64,000 bases of DNA from Bin25 sp026709415 (GCA_965200045.1 OZ241330.1:2480001-2544000); one strand, 5' to 3'. Counted from the stretch's first letter, positions 46,195 through 55,174 are shown. Numbers and translations: made by a program. Notes: a model not told the origin generated them from the sequence alone.

Positions 46195-46609
46195 CCTACC
46201 CTTTCTATCCTTTTTTATTTGAAGTTGGTGTTTTGAATTGGAATACCTCCAGTTCAGGCGGAATGTCCCACTTTATCCGTAGTAATTCATTGGACTAGTC
46301 CGTGTTTCATTTATAATGAATCTCATAGTTTTCTTGCCTTGTGTATGGAATCTAAACATACCAACAAAATAGACAAGGTTCTATCCACGCACACTGGAAC
46401 AGAACCAAAGTTTTAAATTCAACATGAGCAAATGTTGCACTAGGGAGTTGAACATGGCATCATTAAAAAATGAAATTTGATACATCTAATTGAATATATT
46501 TCTAAAACTATATTTTAGAGCGCTTCGGTTTAGGGGTATCATATACAAACCCCAAACAAATGCTATTTCTGGGATTCTCATGTGTGTCTATTACCAGATT
46601 TTACGAATA
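46195..46609. other. intergenic region between ompH and the sulfatase block
   Basis: About 415 bases with no supportable gene. It contains copy A of the dispersed element (46402-46458) and ends at the 3' end of the leftward sulfatase. No clear terminator is seen. Confidence 0.5.
46402..46458 (+). repeat. dispersed intergenic element, copy A
   Basis: The core CAACAT-N6-ATGTTG (46420-46437), then GAGTTGAACATGGC (46445-46458), matches copies at 50028-50089 and 58497-58555. Copies A and C agree at about 32 of 38 aligned positions over this core. The left half is palindromic. This copy lies between the ompH stop and the sulfatase block. Confidence 0.6.
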
Positions 46610-48034
46610 TTAATAATCTGCTTCGTTGGCACTAGCTTCTTGGGATGTTTTCCATCGGTGCCACTCCGTAACCATCTCTTCAAATTTATCGGGATGGGAA
46701 GCAGCCATATTAATCGATTCGGCAGGGTCTTCTGAAATATCATATAATTCAAAAGTTTTACCTCCGTCATCACTATAAATCTTATGGTTTTCACTCATCA
46801 GGCTGGCTTGTTGTTGGTACCTGAAAGCCAAGTTCTTTTCTCTTTTTTCTGTTGTGCCGTTAACAAGGGGCATTAGGTTTATGCCATCATAAGGGCGATT
46901 GTATTTTTCCAAATCGATATTGAGAATGCTGGCAATGGTAGGAAAATAATCTGAAGTAAAACATGGGGCCTCTAGGATTTTTCCTGATGGAATTTTCCCG
47001 GGCCACTCCATGATGCCAGGGACTCTTATACCTCCTTCATATAGACTTCTTTTTCTGCCTTTCAAGCCCTTGGTGGTTCCTTGCGTCCTTCCTGCTACAA
47101 CAGTTCCTTCAGGGCCATTGTCACTGGTAAAAAACAGGACGGTATTATCGGCCACTCCTAATCTAGTTAAGGTTTGTCTTAAACGCCCTATTTGCTCATC
47201 CATAGCGGTTAACACACCATAGAAATGCTTTTGGTCTTCGGATAAGTGAGCGTATCGCTGTTTGTACTTTTCTCCTGCAATAACAGGCAAGTGTGGCGTA
47301 TGGAACCATACAACACTTAAAAAGGGCTGGTCTTTTTCTACGGCGCCTTCAATGAAAGGAATCACCCTGTCCATAATCACACGAGAATCATCGCCCTCCA
47401 AGTTATCAGTGACTATTTTTCCAGGTTCGGTCCAATAGCGAGTATTAAACGGTTCACCTACTTCAAGGGATGCCGAAACATCTTCCGCAGATCTCGGAGG
47501 CGTAATCATAGGATTCCAAGTAGGCACTTTTGATTCCGTCGCAAAATAGGTATCGAAACCATGTTCAGTTGGTGGAGCATAATGGATATCATGTTCAGGC
47601 CTGCCTCCCCTATTAGCATCCACAATATCTTTGGTCAATGTGCCTAGATGCCACTTGCCAAAGTGTCCAGTGGTATAACCGGCTTCTTGAACCATTTCTG
47701 CTAAAGTTACTTCCTGTTTTTTTATATGACCGCAATTGGCTGTACAGATACCATAGCGAAGTGGGTGACGCCCGGTCATGACACTTCCACGAGTGGGAGA
47801 GCATACTGCTGAAGCAGCATAGAACCGATTGAAAACAATGCCATTGGCAGCCATGGCATCAAGGTTGGGCGTTTTTAAGTGCGGATGTCCGTTATAGCCA
47901 GTATCACCCCATCCCTGATCATCGGCCATTATGAGAATGATGTTGGGCGGTATGGTTTCTTTTGATTTTTGCTTGCATGCCATCATAATCAGTGGCAGCA
48001 ACCAGATCATCAATATCTTTTTTGTAGGCGACAT
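46610..48034 (-). CDS. lipoprotein sulfatase (formylglycine-dependent)
   Basis: This 474-residue protein has a lipoprotein signal (KKILMIWLLPLIMMAC, Cys20). The sulfatase core has ADDQGWGD with metal-binding Asp38-Asp39. The modified Cys78 in CSPTRGSVMTGRHP is converted to formylglycine by a maturase that is not in this window. Later motifs are GKWHLG, FTSDNGPEG and RVPGIMEWPGKI. It would remove sulfate from a carbohydrate or aryl ester in the periplasm or at the cell surface; algal polysaccharide is a reasonable but unproven substrate. GC is visibly higher than in flanking genes. It sits 370 bases from a second sulfatase in the same direction. Confidence 0.9.
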   Translation of the reverse strand: MSPTKKILMIWLLPLIMMACKQKSKETIPPNIILIMADDQGWGDTGYNGHPHLKTPNLDAMAANGIVFNRFYAASAVCSPTRGSVMTGRHPLRYGICTANCGHIKKQEVTLAEMVQEAGYTTGHFGKWHLGTLTKDIVDANRGGRPEHDIHYAPPTEHGFDTYFATESKVPTWNPMITPPRSAEDVSASLEVGEPFNTRYWTEPGKIVTDNLEGDDSRVIMDRVIPFIEGAVEKDQPFLSVVWFHTPHLPVIAGEKYKQRYAHLSEDQKHFYGVLTAMDEQIGRLRQTLTRLGVADNTVLFFTSDNGPEGTVVAGRTQGTTKGLKGRKRSLYEGGIRVPGIMEWPGKIPSGKILEAPCFTSDYFPTIASILNIDLEKYNRPYDGINLMPLVNGTTEKREKNLAFRYQQQASLMSENHKIYSDDGGKTFELYDISEDPAESINMAASHPDKFEEMVTEWHRWKTSQEASANEADY

Positions 48035-48404
48035 CTATTCGTATTCATTATTTCGTTTTGTCTTACCTGCATTTCACATACCATTTCAGCACATAGCAGA
48101 CTTTGTCTTCACAGTATCCCTTTTTACACAGGTTTTATTTTCTTATCCGTAATCTGGGCAGATAGTGGTCCCATCAATAGGATAGTAATTTGTTTATCGT
48201 TTACTTAATAACGTTTCCCTCATTCTATGGTGATTTATTGGGATTACCATCACTTATTCATCATCATCAGTTTTTAATCCCACTCCCATTAAAACCAATC
48301 ACCTTTTAGTCTAGATAATAACACGCAGATTAGACTTTTACTGAAGACATTCTCAGTCGTTTTTACCCTTATCACCTATTGTTAAAATTTATTGTTCTAA
48401 TCTT
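48035..48404. other. intergenic region between the two sulfatase genes
   Basis: About 370 bases; on the minus strand this is the upstream region of the first-listed sulfatase. Small open frames exist but look like noise. No fold or repeat stands out. Confidence 0.5.
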
Positions 48405-49946
48405 TTAATCTGCTTTTTTATTTATCCACCAAAGTTCAGGCCACCAAGGTTCACCATCATTTTTTTGTGCAATCCCTGGGGTACTACGGCCTTCTTCCAC
48501 GTATCTTGTCAAAAGAGCCAATAGTTCTTCGGCTTTTTGGGATTCTTGTTCATAGCGATTTTCCTGCTCTACTGGGTCATTTTTAAGGTTGTACAACTGC
48601 ATAATGGGAACCCCTTCTTCTATAGCTTTTTCAAGGGTATATCGTCTTGGTGACCATCCACCCGATCCAGCACAAGTAATGAGTTTCCAGTCCCCCTGAC
48701 GGATAGCAAAATCGCCATACCAGGCATGGTGCACCGTGGCTTCACGGAAGTCACCTTCTACGGTTTCTCCTTTCCAAAGAGGCAAAAGGTTGTAGCTATC
48801 TTCACCCTCGTTGTCTTTTAGGTCATATCCTACCAAAGCGGCGCAAGTAGCCATTAGATCTACATTGCTGATGGTTTGGGTATTTTCGGTCCCGGCTCTG
48901 ATGATTTTTGGCCACTTTACAATATAGGGGATACGATGTCCACCTTCCCAAATATCTGCTTTTTGACCGCGCCACGGGCCGCTCACGGCATGGCCTCTTT
49001 CTTTGAGCCAGGTAATGTCCGCTTCTGGAGAGCAACCATTATCACTAGTGAATACGATGATGGTGTTGTCTTCTATCCCTGCCACTTTTACAGCCTGGTT
49101 GAGTTGCCCCATATGGTGATCTATCTGCATCATGAAGTCCGCATAGGGATTGAGACCGCTCTTACCATGCCAGTCTCCCGTTGGGAGGATGGGGGTATGG
49201 GGTGATGGCAAAGCAAGATATAGAAAAAAGGGTTTGTCCGCGTTGGCTCGCTCGCTGACGTAGTTAATGGATTTTTCAAAAAAATGGGGAGTGACTTCTT
49301 CATGTATAAAATCGGGAGCCGTCAGTCCCTGACGCCACCATGTGAATTTTTCAGAGTTTCCAGTACTATCCACTGGAATGGCTGTTGAATGACCATTTTC
49401 CACATATACGTAAGGGGGCATATCCAGTGAACCGGCATGGCCGTAAGCGTAATCAAAGCCTAGATCGTTGGGATTGTGTTCTACTTTTTTGGTAAAATCT
49501 ATTATTCCAGTACTATCTTTAGCCCAGTTCCATCCCAAGTGCCATTTACCGATAAAAGCAGTAGCATAGCCGTTTTTTTGAAGGACAGAGGCTACGGTGG
49601 CACGCTCTTTTTCGATGAGTGCGCTAGACTCGCCTACCAATACGGCTTTTTTTAGGGTAGAGCGCCAGTTGTAACGGCCCGTGAGCAGACTATAACGTGT
49701 AGGGGTACACACCGAGGAAGAGGTGTGAGCATCCGTAAAGCGCATGCCTTCTTGTGCTAATTGATCGATGTGGGGCGTTTTGATTTTTCCGTCAGGGTTG
49801 AAGGCCCCAATATCACCATAACCCAGATCATCGGCCATCACATAAATAATATTAGGACTGGCTACTTTTTTAATTTCATTTTTGCATCCTACAATGAGTA
49901 AAACCACTAGTAGCAAAAATGGTGTTAACTGTATGTGCTTTTTCAT
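48405..49946 (-). CDS. second lipoprotein sulfatase
   Basis: This 513-residue protein has a lipoprotein signal (FLLLVVLLIVGC, Cys21), ADDLGYGD with Asp39-Asp40, and the formylglycine site Cys80 in CTPTRYSLLTGRYNW. GKWHLGWNW, FTSDNGCSPE and HRIPYIVKWPKII follow. It differs enough from the 46610 sulfatase (CTPTR versus CSPTR context, length, C-terminus) to be a separate subfamily rather than a recent duplicate. The C-terminal WWPELWWINKKAD is unusual in its tryptophan content. Bases around 48960-49020 reach about 60% GC locally, well above the neighbouring core genes, which suggests acquisition. Confidence 0.9.
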   Translation of the reverse strand: MKKHIQLTPFLLLVVLLIVGCKNEIKKVASPNIIYVMADDLGYGDIGAFNPDGKIKTPHIDQLAQEGMRFTDAHTSSSVCTPTRYSLLTGRYNWRSTLKKAVLVGESSALIEKERATVASVLQKNGYATAFIGKWHLGWNWAKDSTGIIDFTKKVEHNPNDLGFDYAYGHAGSLDMPPYVYVENGHSTAIPVDSTGNSEKFTWWRQGLTAPDFIHEEVTPHFFEKSINYVSERANADKPFFLYLALPSPHTPILPTGDWHGKSGLNPYADFMMQIDHHMGQLNQAVKVAGIEDNTIIVFTSDNGCSPEADITWLKERGHAVSGPWRGQKADIWEGGHRIPYIVKWPKIIRAGTENTQTISNVDLMATCAALVGYDLKDNEGEDSYNLLPLWKGETVEGDFREATVHHAWYGDFAIRQGDWKLITCAGSGGWSPRRYTLEKAIEEGVPIMQLYNLKNDPVEQENRYEQESQKAEELLALLTRYVEEGRSTPGIAQKNDGEPWWPELWWINKKAD

Positions 49947-50027
49947 TAATCGGACTTGTTTTACATTCTTTTATTATTTCTATTGTAGTGATTTATTTCT
50001 TTTTTGCAAACATTCTAATGTGTTTAA

Positions 50028-50089
50028 GATCCATTGATGAAAGTATTGGTTGGCGGTTGCACATGTGGCACTGGCGAGTTGAACATGGC
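50028..50089 (+). repeat. dispersed intergenic element, copy B
   Basis: It starts GATCCATTGATGAAAG, like copy C, and ends ACTGGCGAGTTGAACATGGC (50070-50089), identical to copy C over that stretch. The middle differs, with a GCACATGTGGC segment in place of the CAACAT/ATGTTG palindrome. It lies between the sulfatase start and tRNA-Pro. Confidence 0.6.
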
Positions 50090-50151
50090 AAAACAATAAA
50101 ATTCATATCATTTAATGACCATTTTAATGATGTCGCTTGACATCTATTCTG

Positions 50152-50225
50152 TCGGGATGACAGGATTTGAACCTGCGACCCCACGCACCCCATGCGTGTG
50201 CGCTACCAGGCTGCGCCACATCCCG
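50152..50225 (-). tRNA. tRNA-Pro(GGG)
   Basis: On the reverse strand, acceptor CGGGATG (50225-50219) pairs with CATCCCG (50159-50153), with discriminator A at 50152. D-stem GCGC/GCGC, anticodon stem CACGC/GCGTG with loop ATGGGGT (anticodon GGG), and T-arm GCAGG TTCAAAT CCTGT are all paired. CCA is not encoded. It lies 62 bases from repeat copy B. Confidence 0.95.
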
Positions 50226-50244
50226 AATCAATTAAGAAGCTAGG

Positions 50245-50252
50245 CAAATATA
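50245..50252 (-). promoter_or_regulatory. -7 element of tRNA-Pro
   Basis: TATATTTG on the minus strand is an exact TAnnTTTG match, 19 bases ahead of the tRNA. No TTG is seen at the proper distance upstream. Confidence 0.4.
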
Positions 50253-50334
50253 ATCTATAGAAATTTTTAGGTTCATTTCGAGAAAATGAATGGGTGATTT
50301 TTACTACTTTGCTGATTTGTAAAATGGACAGTTA

Positions 50335-51495
50335 ATGGAGTACTTACTTTCATCAATTGGGCTATTATTTTGTCCACTAGTTTTACTGTATTGTCAAGAC
50401 AGACCCGATAATCCCCCATTTATTGAGTCACCAAAAGAAGTGGATTATGGCTACCAAGTTGTGGTTGATAGTCTGGAGATTCCATGGGGCATGGATTTTA
50501 TTTCTGAAAATGAACTGTTGATCACAGAAAAAAAAGGGGAATTAATCTATGCTGTTGATGGTCAAAAGACTCAAATTTCTGGATTGCCTTTTGTTTACCA
50601 AAGAGGTCAAGGGGGATTACTTGATGTGGCATTGCATCCCGATTACAGAAACAACAAGGTCATCTATTTTGTCACGGCTACCAATACAGAAAATGACGAT
50701 CAAGGGGGAAACACGGCGCTCTATAGTGGGGTCCTTAATTTAGAAGATTTTAGACTTGATGATTTGACCCTACTTTATAAAGCCACCCCGAATACCAAAA
50801 GACCACACCATTGGGGGTCTAGAATAATATTTGATGATCAAGGGTATCTTTATTTCGCTGTCGGTGATCGAGGGCAACGAGACATCACACCACAAGATTT
50901 AACCACGGATGGTGGAAAGATTTATCGTTTGCATCTTGATGGTAGTATTCCTCAAGATAATCCTTTTGTTGGTCAACCAAGTGTTAAAGAAGCTATTTTT
51001 TCATATGGCCATCGGAATCCCCAAGGCATGTTTTTCCACAATGAAAAAAAAGAAATATGGCTTCATGAACATGGTCCTAGAGGTGGGGATGAGATCAATA
51101 TTTCTAGAAAAGGTTTGAATTATGGATGGCCGGTGATTTCTTATGGTATCAATTATAGCGGCACCATCTTTACAGATAAAACCCATCAAGAAGGCATGGA
51201 GCAACCTTTTTACTATTGGACTCCCTCTATTGGACCCAGTGGAATGGCTATATCCACTTCAGATATTTATCCCGATTGGAAAGGAAATATTTTTGTTGGT
51301 TCTTTAACATTTTCTTATTTGGAACGATTGGTCATTGAGAATAATCAAGTGGTCAAACGAGAAAAAGTCCTAGATGAAATTGGAAGAGTGCGTAATGTCA
51401 AGCAAAGTCCCGAGGGTTACCTTTTTGTCGGGGTCGAAAATCTCGGTATCATAAAAATTATTCCATCTCATGAAAACCTTTCTACTTCTCTTTAG
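50335..51495 (+). CDS. PQQ-dependent sugar dehydrogenase (glucose/sorbosone dehydrogenase family)
   Basis: This 386-residue protein has an N-terminal signal, possibly lipid-anchored (LLFCPLVLLYC), and a six-bladed propeller. Family marks are LEIPWGMDFI, GGLLDVALHPDY, the catalytic histidine near 159 in HHWGSRIIFD, GYLYFAVGDRG, YGHRNPQGM and HEHGPRGGDEIN. It would oxidise an aldose in the periplasm with PQQ and calcium. The next gene, a cytochrome c, starts 26 bases before its stop, so it is the probable electron acceptor. PQQ synthesis genes are not in the window. Some family members have no proven sugar substrate. Confidence 0.88.
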   Translation: MEYLLSSIGLLFCPLVLLYCQDRPDNPPFIESPKEVDYGYQVVVDSLEIPWGMDFISENELLITEKKGELIYAVDGQKTQISGLPFVYQRGQGGLLDVALHPDYRNNKVIYFVTATNTENDDQGGNTALYSGVLNLEDFRLDDLTLLYKATPNTKRPHHWGSRIIFDDQGYLYFAVGDRGQRDITPQDLTTDGGKIYRLHLDGSIPQDNPFVGQPSVKEAIFSYGHRNPQGMFFHNEKKEIWLHEHGPRGGDEINISRKGLNYGWPVISYGINYSGTIFTDKTHQEGMEQPFYYWTPSIGPSGMAISTSDIYPDWKGNIFVGSLTFSYLERLVIENNQVVKREKVLDEIGRVRNVKQSPEGYLFVGVENLGIIKIIPSHENLSTSL

Positions 51496-51877
51496 TTTGA
51501 GCAGTACAATTTTGTTTTTTACAGTACAAAAAAACAAACCATTGAAAGAAAGTATTGCCGATGGTGAAATGATTTATAACGACTTTTGTTTACAATGTCA
51601 TCTACCCAATGGAAAAGGGGTTGAAGGCGCTTTTCCAGCGTTAGCCCAAGCGGACTTTTTATTTAAAAATATCGACAGAAGTATTGCTTCTCTAAAGTAT
51701 GGAACGCAAGAACCCATTGTAATCAATGGTATAGAATACAATGGATTGATGGTCGATCAAGGACTAGAAGATCAAGAAGTCGCCGATGTGATGAATTATA
51801 TATTAAATAGTTGGGGAAATTCTCACCCACATATGATCACCCTTGAACGAGTGCAATCAATTAAACCTAACGACTGA
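51470..51877 (+). CDS. monohaem cytochrome c
   Basis: This 135-residue exported protein has a signal peptide (FLLLFSLSSTILFF) and one haem-binding CLQCH (Cys40, Cys43, His44). The NGKGVEGAFPALAQADFL pattern of class I cytochromes follows, and a candidate axial Met is in YNGLMVDQG near 90. It overlaps the dehydrogenase by 26 bases in another frame, a strong sign of coupled expression. A DivIC-like gene begins 2 bases after its stop. Confidence 0.92.
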   Translation: MKTFLLLFSLSSTILFFTVQKNKPLKESIADGEMIYNDFCLQCHLPNGKGVEGAFPALAQADFLFKNIDRSIASLKYGTQEPIVINGIEYNGLMVDQGLEDQEVADVMNYILNSWGNSHPHMITLERVQSIKPND

Positions 51878-51879
51878 TC

Positions 51880-52185
51880 ATGATTAAAAAAGTCCATAAA
51901 ACTCTTTTAATCTATGCTGTAATAACCATTGCATTTGCCGTATGGATGGCTTTTTATGATGATCATTCCATAGCCATTCACAGAGAATTAGACCTGGAGA
52001 TTTCCAATCTTAAATCAAGTAAAAAGACGTTAACTTCAAACATCTCAGCTGTACTACACCAAATTGAAACGTTAAAAAACCCCGATAGTTTAGAAAAATA
52101 TGCGCGTGAAGAATTTTTTTACAAAGCGGAAGATGAAATTATTTATATCATTGACTCGACCACAATTAACTCATTAGCAGAATAA
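51880..52185 (+). CDS. septum formation initiator (FtsB/DivIC-like)
   Basis: This 101-residue protein has a short cytoplasmic N-terminus, one transmembrane helix (LLIYAVITIAFAVWMAFY), a coiled coil (about 35-65) and the family's terminal segment NPDSLEKYAREEFFYKAEDE. It would act in the divisome with FtsL and FtsQ at the septum. The C-terminal EKYAREEF block is the diagnostic part. It is followed by parA after 52 bases. Confidence 0.85.
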   Translation: MIKKVHKTLLIYAVITIAFAVWMAFYDDHSIAIHRELDLEISNLKSSKKTLTSNISAVLHQIETLKNPDSLEKYAREEFFYKAEDEIIYIIDSTTINSLAE

Positions 52186-52237
52186 GCTATCAACAAACTA
52201 CTTTTTGAATTTCAGTTGTTTAAATAATCATTGAACT

Positions 52238-53011
52238 TTGGGAAAAGTCATAGCCATTGCCAATCAAAAAGGAGGGGTAGGTAAAACCACTAGTGCTATC
52301 AATATCGCAGCCGCCATCGGTATTTCAGAACGTCGAGTCTTGTTGATTGATGCGGATCCACAGTCCAACGCCACTTCTGGTGTCGGACACCAATCAGAGG
52401 GCCAACAACCAACCACCTACGATCTTTTGATAGGACAAACAGAGGTGCATTCAACGATCGTTCAAACCAATATCAAAAACTTGGATTTAATCCCTTCACA
52501 AATTGATTTGGTGGCAGCTGAAATTGAACTAGTCGATCAGACGGAAAGAGAATACATGCTTAATATCGCTCTTTCTGATATCAAGGATGATTATGATTAC
52601 ATCATTATTGATTGCGCTCCATCTTTAGGTTTGATTACCATCAATGCATTAACCGCTGCTGACTCTGTGTTGATTCCCATCCAGTGTGAATATTTTGCTT
52701 TAGAAGGTCTTGGATTGTTATTAAATACCATTAAAAGTGTTCAAGAATATTATAATCCAGAACTAGATGTGGAAGGAATCTTATTGACGATGTATGATAC
52801 CCGATTGAGATTATCTAATTCTGTTGTTCAAGAGGTTCAAAAGCATTTCCATAGCATGGTATTGGAAACCATCATCCCTCGAAATATCAAACTATCTGAA
52901 GCGCCAAGCTTTGGTCAAGACATCCTTAGTTTTGATGTGGGATGCCGTGGTGCAGAGTCTTATCTGTCTGTAGCCAGTGAATTGATTAAAAAAAATACTA
53001 TACCAACGTAG
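52238..53011 (+). CDS. parA: chromosome partitioning ATPase ParA
   Basis: This 257-residue protein has the deviant Walker A KGGVGKTT (10-17), DADPQSNATSG and the Walker B-like YIIIDCAPSLGLIT, all typical of chromosomal ParA/Soj. The start codon appears to be TTG at 52238, because the conserved KVIAIANQKGG sequence begins two codons later and no ATG is in reach. parB follows after 4 bases. No parS site with the classical TGTTTCACGTGAAACA form was found in the window. Confidence 0.95.
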   Translation: MGKVIAIANQKGGVGKTTSAINIAAAIGISERRVLLIDADPQSNATSGVGHQSEGQQPTTYDLLIGQTEVHSTIVQTNIKNLDLIPSQIDLVAAEIELVDQTEREYMLNIALSDIKDDYDYIIIDCAPSLGLITINALTAADSVLIPIQCEYFALEGLGLLLNTIKSVQEYYNPELDVEGILLTMYDTRLRLSNSVVQEVQKHFHSMVLETIIPRNIKLSEAPSFGQDILSFDVGCRGAESYLSVASELIKKNTIPT

Positions 53012-53015
53012 TTCA

Positions 53016-53906
53016 ATGGGAAAATCAACCAAAAAACCAGCGCTTGGTAAGGGTTTGGATAGTATTTTAAGACCATTAAATTCCGGCACACAAAATCCAA
53101 AAGATTTTTCTCCAAGCGTTGTTGGAAGAGTACTGCATCTATCCCCTCATAAAATCAAAGTAAATTCCAAACAACCTCGATTAGATTTTGATACTACTTC
53201 GTTGGAAGAACTTGCTCAATCCATCAAACTTCATGGGGTTATTCAACCCATTACAGTCAGAAAATGCCCTAAAACCCCCCATTATGAATTGATCAGTGGA
53301 GAACGGAGATTACGAGCGGCCAAAATTGTGGGATTAAAAAATATTCCTTCTTATGTGCGAATGGCCCATGATGAAGAAATGCTCCAATTTGCCTTGATTG
53401 AAAACATTCATCGAGCAAATTTAAATCCCATCGAGGTCGGATTGACATTTTCTAGATTGACGGAAGAATTGAATTTAACCCATTCTCAACTCAGCCAAAT
53501 GATTGCCAAGCAGCGTTCAACCATTACCAATTATATTCGGTTACTCAAACTCCCTGATGTCATCCAATCGGCCTTGGGTCAACAAAAAATCAGCTTTGGA
53601 CATGGTCGCGCATTAGTTTCAATTGAAAATAAACATGAACAATTATCCGTCTTTAAGAAAATAATTTCAGGTGGATTATCCGTCAGAGCCACCGAACGGT
53701 TGATTAAAAAACTAAAATCCTCACCATCCCAAAAACCCGTTACATCCGATCCCCTTATTCCGTCTACTACCAAAACATTAAATCAATTTTTAAATACAAA
53801 AATTGATTTCAAACTCACAAAAAAAGGAAGTGGATTTATAAAAATTCCTTTCCGTTCGAAAAAAGATCTTCAATCGATTCTTCAAAAAATAACGGGTGAA
53901 AAATAG
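53016..53906 (+). CDS. parB: chromosome partitioning protein ParB
   Basis: This 296-residue CTPase clamp has the N-terminal LEELAQSIKLHGVIQPITVR and SGERRLRAAK (CTP-binding box), then LIENIHRANLNPIEVGLTF. A helix-turn-helix around 150-185 (LTHSQLSQMIAKQRSTITNYIRLL) binds parS. The C-terminal dimerisation part (FKLTKKGSGFIKIPF) is present. It is preceded by parA (4-base gap) and overlaps the next gene by 11 bases. Confidence 0.95.
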   Translation: MGKSTKKPALGKGLDSILRPLNSGTQNPKDFSPSVVGRVLHLSPHKIKVNSKQPRLDFDTTSLEELAQSIKLHGVIQPITVRKCPKTPHYELISGERRLRAAKIVGLKNIPSYVRMAHDEEMLQFALIENIHRANLNPIEVGLTFSRLTEELNLTHSQLSQMIAKQRSTITNYIRLLKLPDVIQSALGQQKISFGHGRALVSIENKHEQLSVFKKIISGGLSVRATERLIKKLKSSPSQKPVTSDPLIPSTTKTLNQFLNTKIDFKLTKKGSGFIKIPFRSKKDLQSILQKITGEK

Positions 53907-54522
53907 ATATCTGCTTCCAATACTTTGTTCAATATTGGTATGGTCCATTCAAAGTCAAGTGCCGTCAACGGATACCACTCAAGAACCAACACCAGTCAAA
54001 GATTTTCAAGTTAAAGATACCCTGATGAGTTTTGAAGCCATTGACTGGCGAGAGCAATTTTCCGAAAGAAGACTTCGTTTAATGGCCGATCCACGGACTC
54101 CTGCCAAAGCCACTTTCTTATCGACGGTCTTACCTGGGCTAGGGCAATTATATCTAGGAAAATATCTATGGGCTCCAATTTTTTGGGGTGGAATTGGGGC
54201 CTCCATTTATTTTTTTGTAGATAATTCAAAAGAGTATAATCGATTCAGAGATATCTATAAGCGAAGGCTTATGGGATATACTGACGATGAATATTCTGCA
54301 TTGATTCCAGACAATGATCAAATTCTAAGGGGAATGGATTTCTACGAAAATTATAGAGACATTTCAGCCATATTCATCGCCGTGTCTTATGTGTTGAATG
54401 TGATACATGCTAATGTGGCTGCTCATTTACTACAATTTAATGTTGATGAAAAATTAAGTATTCGTTCCAATTTATTGGTTGACCCCCAACAAACCGGATT
54501 GTCTATTTCTTTAGAATTTTAA
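53896..54522 (+). CDS. DUF5683 membrane protein
   Basis: This 208-residue protein starts at GTG 53896, overlapping the parB end by 11 bases. It has an N-terminal signal-like helix (LLPILCSILVWSIQS) and a central pattern FLSTVLPGLGQLYLGKYLWAPIFWGG, with two or three more hydrophobic segments. This is the DUF5683 family, nearly always placed between parB and dapB in Bacteroidota. Function is not known. The position suggests an envelope or growth role. Confidence 0.85.
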   Translation: MKNRYLLPILCSILVWSIQSQVPSTDTTQEPTPVKDFQVKDTLMSFEAIDWREQFSERRLRLMADPRTPAKATFLSTVLPGLGQLYLGKYLWAPIFWGGIGASIYFFVDNSKEYNRFRDIYKRRLMGYTDDEYSALIPDNDQILRGMDFYENYRDISAIFIAVSYVLNVIHANVAAHLLQFNVDEKLSIRSNLLVDPQQTGLSISLEF

Positions 54523-54540
54523 AGCATTGCATCGCTGAAG

Positions 54541-54939
54541 TTGCATTCGCTACCCCAGAAGATATCCCATGAACCAAGCATTCTCTTCTATTTTCTATTC
54601 AGAACAGTTAGAGGGAGTAGGATTTCGAGAAGATTATCGGGGAAATGGATCAAGAAAAATTTATTGGGGACCATGTGGGATGAATTGGGTCATACCATAC
54701 TTGGATTGAGTCATCTATACCAATGCGAACACATCACGAAAATGATTGTCCGTTACCTCACAGAGGATGCCGATAGGCATAAACAACACCCTCGAGATGA
54801 TGATGTTGAACCGTGGCCTGATCGAATCACAGATATGTTCATAGGAAAACATCACATAAAGTATTCGTGCCGAAATAGAAAAGGTAGGGATGTTGTCCAT
54901 TTTGATTTGGCTGAAGTAATTGCCAAGTACAATCATTGA
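54541..54939 (+). CDS. uncharacterised small protein, possibly frameshifted
   Basis: The frame is open for 132 codons from a TTG at 54541, but the first 44 residues look unnatural. From ATG 54673 the sequence reads like a real protein of 88 residues (MWDELGHTILGLSHLY at the start, HFDLAEVIAKYNH at the end), with typical codon use. An overlapping frame from ATG 54570 (MNQAFSSIFYSEQLEG) also looks protein-like and stops at 54710. The two together could be one gene with a frameshift near 54650-54700. I recognise no family. It occupies an extra 600-base segment between DUF5683 and dapB, and its stop lies inside a perfect inverted repeat. Confidence 0.35.
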   Translation: MHSLPQKISHEPSILFYFLFRTVRGSRISRRLSGKWIKKNLLGTMWDELGHTILGLSHLYQCEHITKMIVRYLTEDADRHKQHPRDDDVEPWPDRITDMFIGKHHIKYSCRNRKGRDVVHFDLAEVIAKYNH

Positions 54940-55003
54940 TGTCATGATTTTAAAAAACTTGATTGAGAATTAGATTTGTATTCAATCATGACATCAATGA
55001 TTG
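54930..55003. repeat. perfect 20-bp inverted repeat with 34-base loop
   Basis: CAATCATTGATGTCATGATT (54930-54949) and its exact reverse complement (54984-55003) flank a 34-base AT-rich loop. The left arm includes the stop codon of the small gene at 54541-54939. A short palindrome CCGATATCGG follows at 55014-55023. It could be a strong terminator, a MITE-like end or a structured element. Confidence 0.7.
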
Positions 55004-55174
55004 ATTCCGTTTACCGATATCGGCCAATCCGTAATAATTTGTTACCATTTCTAATTATAGTTCATGATTGTGGCTATATTTAGCCTTAATTTTGCACTAT
55101 CAATGACAAAGGTTATATGAAAATAATATGGATCACTTCACCGATGCTAACCATGGGTAAAAACCTTTAATATT

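Noticed and set aside
46610..49946. full polysaccharide utilisation locus around the sulfatases
   Set aside because: No SusC/SusD pair, glycoside hydrolase or sulfatase-maturing enzyme is present beside them.
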